A DNA stretch of 31,727 bases, from IMG/VR virus record IMGVR_UViG_3300032267_000413, positions 1 to 31,727 of that record; one strand, written 5' to 3'. The DNA comes from a virus. Of the stretch, positions 28,370-31,727 are shown piece by piece (within the stretch, counting starts at the first letter, position 1; each line of letters opens with the position of its first letter). Position numbers and translations under genes: made by a program. A model generated the notes under the pieces. That model was not told where the DNA came from, did not search any database, and worked only from the letters and a program-made list of their open reading frames with translations.

Positions 28370-29713
28370 TTATTTCCTCTTGCGGCGTGAGCGTGCCGGT
28401 GCTGGCTTGACGGGCGTATCGTTTGGCATGGGCGGCCCGGCCAGCAGCTGGTCGGTGTAAGACACGGGCAGGTTGTCGGCCGGGGCCGGCTCGCCAGCGT
28501 TGCCAGCAGCCGCTGACGCAATGCCCTGCATGGTGGTGAGGTTCATTTGCATGTATCGCTGGTCGCCATCCGCCCCGATGGGGTTCATGTTGAGCACTTC
28601 GCGGCACTCGTTGATTGAGTAAATGCCAGTGTTGAGCATGGTTTGCAGCCAGTTGGCCTGGGCGGCCAGGTCGCCACGCAGCAGGCCACGGGTATCAAAC
28701 TCAGCAAAGAAAACGTCATCTTTGACCACAAGGTCGCGGGTAATGGCCGACTCCCAACGTCGGAACCACGGCAAGAGCGTCTGCTGCACCAAGTCGATGG
28801 CGGCCTGCTCCTGGCTGGCGTACCCCACCTTGGTCTTGTCTTGCACGTAGCTAGGGTCAACGCGGTACGCGCGGCAGATCTCAATCACTTGGTATTGCCG
28901 AGTTTCCAGAAACTGGCTGGCCTCGTTCGTGCTTTGCACGTCCTTCCAGTGGACGCCCTGCGGCAGCACAGCCGTTCTATGACTTCGGTCGGCCCCACGG
29001 TGCATGCGTTCAAACTGCTCACGCAGCCGCTCGGCAGTCTCCACCGTGATCGGGTTGTCGGACTCCATGAGCCCTGACAGCCGGCAGGCGTTGCCGAAGT
29101 AGGCCCCGCCGTGCGTTTCCAACGCTTGAGCCAGGGCGATGGCATCACGGCTGAGCGTAATCGGCAGCATCCCCATGACGCCGTCGTTTGACAGCCAACG
29201 CAGGTGGAAAATCTGGTCTTGCCGGTAGATCGTCTCTCGCCCGTTTTGCTCTCGGTAGCAGTACCGGAGCGTCCCGTCCTCAAGCTGCTCTACCGTCATC
29301 CGGCTCGGGTGCAGCGGCCACAACTCTGACACAGCACCGGCCGAGCCGCTGCGGATCTCGGCGTAGGCATTGCCCCACAGCAGGCAGTGGGCCGTCAGCA
29401 TCTCGCGCAGTTCAAACGACGTGAGCCAGCCATTTGGCTGCTGGTTCAAAAGACGATAGAGAGGCAGATCGCGGGCACGCTCTTTGCCGCCCTCGGGCAG
29501 CCGGCGAAACACATGCAGCGGAATCGTGGCGACGTTCTCGGCAATCAATCGCACGCAGGCCAGCACCGTCGAGCACTGCATTGCCGTCTCGGGCGTAACC
29601 CTCACGCCAGCCGGACCACGGGACGGCGAATCGTTCCAGCCGTCGCCTGACGCACCACGCAGGTCGATGATGCGGTAGCTCTTGTCCTCTGTCGTCTCGG
29701 CGTTGGCGATCAT
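28370..29713 (-). CDS. HK97-type portal protein
   Basis: 447 residues. Recognisable portal elements: TVLACVRLIAENVATIPLHV (about 49-68), LYRLLNQQPNGWLTSFELRE, NAYAEIRSG, QIFHLRWLSNDGVMGMLPIT, FERMHRGADRSHRTAVLPQG, and DPSYVQDKTKVGYASQEQAA followed by TLLPWFRRWESAI. A Pro/Ala-rich, basic tail ends the protein. Twelve copies form the DNA entry ring and bind the terminase. The ATG overlaps the terL stop as ATGA. The length is standard. Confidence 0.92.
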   Translation of the reverse strand: MIANAETTEDKSYRIIDLRGASGDGWNDSPSRGPAGVRVTPETAMQCSTVLACVRLIAENVATIPLHVFRRLPEGGKERARDLPLYRLLNQQPNGWLTSFELREMLTAHCLLWGNAYAEIRSGSAGAVSELWPLHPSRMTVEQLEDGTLRYCYREQNGRETIYRQDQIFHLRWLSNDGVMGMLPITLSRDAIALAQALETHGGAYFGNACRLSGLMESDNPITVETAERLREQFERMHRGADRSHRTAVLPQGVHWKDVQSTNEASQFLETRQYQVIEICRAYRVDPSYVQDKTKVGYASQEQAAIDLVQQTLLPWFRRWESAITRDLVVKDDVFFAEFDTRGLLRGDLAAQANWLQTMLNTGIYSINECREVLNMNPIGADGDQRYMQMNLTTMQGIASAAAGNAGEPAPADNLPVSYTDQLLAGPPMPNDTPVKPAPARSRRKRK

Positions 29714-31281
29714 ATGGCGACCAAATCCCAGTTTTGCTCAGGTGGCGGTGCTGTCGATGTCTGCCAGAGGCCAATAGCCATCACCAGGCTGACGATCCCG
29801 TCGATGCGTTCGGTGCTCTTCGCCTTGCTTGGTTTAATGTTTCCGGCCGCACTGTCCTGCTGAATCGCCACGTTGCTCGCCTGCCACGCCAGCACCGGGT
29901 GCCCACCGTGCAGCAGCTTGCCCGATACGACGAAGTTCTCCAGCTGCTTTGACGGGCCTGACAAAGAGCCGTAGCCCTGCCGAAAGTCTGACATGGGAAG
30001 CCCATCTCCTTGCAGTTGCTGACCGAGGTGAGCACTACCCCAAGGGTCTAATCCGATGCCACGAATGCGGTACTTACTGGCAAGGTTGACGATGTCACGC
30101 CGCACCACCTCGAAGTCGGTGACGTTTCCATCAGTCATCGTCAGAAGGCCCTGCCGCTGCCAAGTCAGGTAAGGAACCTTATCGCGTCGCTCACGCTGAT
30201 GGGCGTTATCACTCGGTATCCAGAAATGCGGCTCCACCCAGTACGTGCCGTTGTCCAAAGGGAAGAACAGCACGAAGGCCGTGGTATCAAACGTCGTGGC
30301 TAGGTCAAGCCCGGCCCAGCACTCACGGCCGGCAAGATCCACCGGGCAGGCACCGTTGCCCTGAGCCCAGTGATCCATACGCAGCCACCTTTGATCCTGC
30401 TCCGTCCATTGGTCCAGATAGAGCTGGCGGAAAGTGTTCTCGTAGGTCGGCATCTCGATAGCCCTGGCACACTCGCTCCGCAGGAAGTCGAGCTTCACCG
30501 AAACGCCCAGGTTGGGATTGGCAGCGGCCCAAACTTTTTCGTCTTTCCAATCGGCCTCCACCGGAGCCGCAAAGATCATCGGCAGGAATGACTCGTCTTT
30601 GATGGCACCGCTGGCGACACCTTCGGCGTACTTCCAGACTTCCCAACAGACGCTCTTGCGGTCATAGCCCGCCGTGGTCAGGGCCACCGTCAGCGGGTTG
30701 CGTCGAGCACCTTGCCCCGACAGCATCACTTCCCACATCTCACGGTTGCTCACATGGAGCTCGTCAAAAACCACGGCATGGGGCGAGAGCCCGTGCTGCA
30801 ATCCGGCCTCGGCGGAAAGTGACTTGTAGGTTGAGTGCGTGGACTCGCGGACGATGGCGTTTCGGTAGACCTTCAGCAGGCTTGATAGCGTAGGCGACTG
30901 CTCCACTGCGATGCGGGCGGTATCAAATACCAAGCGTGCCTGGTCCCTCGAGGCAGCACACGAGTACACTTCGGCACCGGGCTCATCTTCGAGCAGGCAC
31001 CGCAGGGCAATGCCGGCAGCCAGCGTGCTCTTGCCATTTTTGCGAGGCACCGCCAGTAGCGACGTGCGGACTTTGCGGCGGCCGTTGATTTCAGCGAACA
31101 GCGACCGCACGTAGTCCTTCTGCCACCGCTCCAGCAGGAACGGCTTGCCGCCCAACTCGCCCTTGGCGTGCGTCAGGTGTTTCTCGAAGAACCGAACGGC
31201 TATGCACGAGGCACACTTGCCGCAGGGCTTCTTAACCGAACATGAGACGGTCTTCGTCGTCGGTGTCTTTCGTTTGCTCAA
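29710..31281 (-). CDS. terL: terminase large subunit (HK97 family)
   Basis: 523 residues. ATPase: Walker A VPRKNGKST (about 78-86) and Walker B AVVFDELH (D173, E174). Nuclease: D326 in AGLDLA, D412 in GIGLDPWG and D494 in ERIDGIVSL. It cuts and pumps DNA into the prohead. Start: an in-frame stop lies at 31314-31312 and the only nearby start is TTG at 31281, with GAGGG nine bases upstream, so I accept a TTG start and a 50-base overlap with terS. Unusual: a short Cys cluster near the N-terminus (C14, C20, C23, C26 in CSVKKPCGKCASC) that might bind zinc. Confidence 0.93.
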   Translation of the reverse strand: MSKRKTPTTKTVSCSVKKPCGKCASCIAVRFFEKHLTHAKGELGGKPFLLERWQKDYVRSLFAEINGRRKVRTSLLAVPRKNGKSTLAAGIALRCLLEDEPGAEVYSCAASRDQARLVFDTARIAVEQSPTLSSLLKVYRNAIVRESTHSTYKSLSAEAGLQHGLSPHAVVFDELHVSNREMWEVMLSGQGARRNPLTVALTTAGYDRKSVCWEVWKYAEGVASGAIKDESFLPMIFAAPVEADWKDEKVWAAANPNLGVSVKLDFLRSECARAIEMPTYENTFRQLYLDQWTEQDQRWLRMDHWAQGNGACPVDLAGRECWAGLDLATTFDTTAFVLFFPLDNGTYWVEPHFWIPSDNAHQRERRDKVPYLTWQRQGLLTMTDGNVTDFEVVRRDIVNLASKYRIRGIGLDPWGSAHLGQQLQGDGLPMSDFRQGYGSLSGPSKQLENFVVSGKLLHGGHPVLAWQASNVAIQQDSAAGNIKPSKAKSTERIDGIVSLVMAIGLWQTSTAPPPEQNWDLVAI

Positions 31282-31690
31282 CGGCCGAAACCCTCGACAT
31301 GGCTGACGCTGTCAGGCCGAACTCGGCGGCAAACTTCAGCATGGACGTGCGAGCGTCACGCTTGCGAGTCCACGCCGGATGATTACTTACCCTACCCTTG
31401 TCGTCCATGAATGTTGCGCCGTTTGCTTTCAGTTCACGGTCGGCATCGATCATGTCCGCCAGAGAATCGCAATACGCCGCGAGCGTTTGCTGATGTCGCG
31501 GGCTCATGACCTTGGACGCCTCAAGCATTGGCACGATCCTCGCCCACTCTTGGCGGGCAACTTCGCCCAGCCAATCCGGTGCCGGCGGAATCCCTGGCGG
31601 TGCGTCGATGCCGGTGACGTGCGGCCCGCGAATCCGCGAGCCCCGGATTTTCAAAATCGGTTTTGGCGTCGGCTTTCGCCCGCGTCCCAT
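31232..31690 (-). CDS. terS: terminase small subunit (P27 family)
   Basis: About 152 residues. An N-terminal basic stretch (MGRGRKPTPKPILKIRG) precedes APDWLGEVARQEWARIVPML, SPRHQQTLAAYCDSLADMID, the disordered loop GATFMDDKGRVSNHPAWTRK and the C-terminal FAAEFGLTASAMSRV, the usual P27 terminase layout. It recognises the packaging site and stimulates TerL. The ATG at 31690 is preferred; a GTG at 31714 has no ribosome binding site. The frame stays open to the right edge, and if the molecule is circular it continues to an ATG at position 53. Confidence 0.85.
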   Translation of the reverse strand: MGRGRKPTPKPILKIRGSRIRGPHVTGIDAPPGIPPAPDWLGEVARQEWARIVPMLEASKVMSPRHQQTLAAYCDSLADMIDADRELKANGATFMDDKGRVSNHPAWTRKRDARTSMLKFAAEFGLTASAMSRVSAVEQTKDTDDEDRLMFG

Positions 31691-31727
31691 TTTCAATCTC
31701 TCAATTTCGGCCACGTGTACGCATAGG

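Overview
The window reads as a near-complete genome of a temperate tailed double-stranded DNA phage (Caudoviricetes), or a prophage that fills the window. It has an HK97-type head and a siphovirus-like tail. The evidence is a complete packaging and head series (small and large terminase, portal, U35-type prohead protease, HK97-like major capsid protein), head-tail connectors, a tail-tube protein, a tail-chaperone pair joined by a -1 frameshift signal, a tape measure protein and a tyrosine integrase. No host flanking gene is visible. Almost everything is on the minus strand; only the integrase is on the plus strand. The sequence is G+C rich, except for a more A/T-rich nuclease pair at about 8.5-10.5 kb. 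The host is a guess. Two regulators carry a 'DPTPQ-I' motif that I associate with Planctomycetota, and no ordinary peptidoglycan hydrolase is present, so a planctomycete host is plausible but unproven.

Layout from the right end, in the direction of transcription. Packaging and head (31.7-24.5 kb): terS, terL, portal, protease, a small zinc ribbon, capsid, a putative decoration protein, a glycosyltransferase placed inside the head module, then connector genes. Tail (24.5-17 kb): head-tail adaptor, DUF3168, gp10-like, two related tail-tube candidates, chaperones G and G-T, tape measure, then a short set of tail-tip candidates including a Cys/Pro-rich protein. Accessory block (17-14.7 kb): an unknown Cys protein, a minimal HExxH zincin, a metallophosphoesterase and a DUF6378-like protein. 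Control region (14.7-12.6 kb): the rightward integrase and several tiny leftward genes behind four look-alike promoters, three of which carry a 14-bp palindromic operator.

Early genes (12.6-4.5 kb): a RecT annealase, several small helix-turn-helix proteins, an HNH nuclease and a GIY-YIG-type protein, a DUF1376 replication protein, a LexA-like DNA-binding domain without protease, a complete phage-encoded DNA polymerase III sliding clamp, and the RusA resolvase. This suggests that the phage borrows the host replisome but brings its own clamp and recombination enzymes. Modification and probable lysis genes (4.5-0 kb): a SAM methyltransferase, a GT2 and a CAP59-like glycosyltransferase, a GcrA-like regulator, a two-membrane-segment protein, and a membrane-anchored papain-like cysteine peptidase.

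Most junctions are ATGA, TGATG or TAATG overlaps, so translation is probably coupled through long leftward operons. No intergenic stretch exceeds about 170 bases. The last genes at the left end would run into terS at the right end if the molecule is circular or circularly permuted, and the reading frame is open across that join. I saw no tRNA, rRNA, CRISPR array or insertion sequence.
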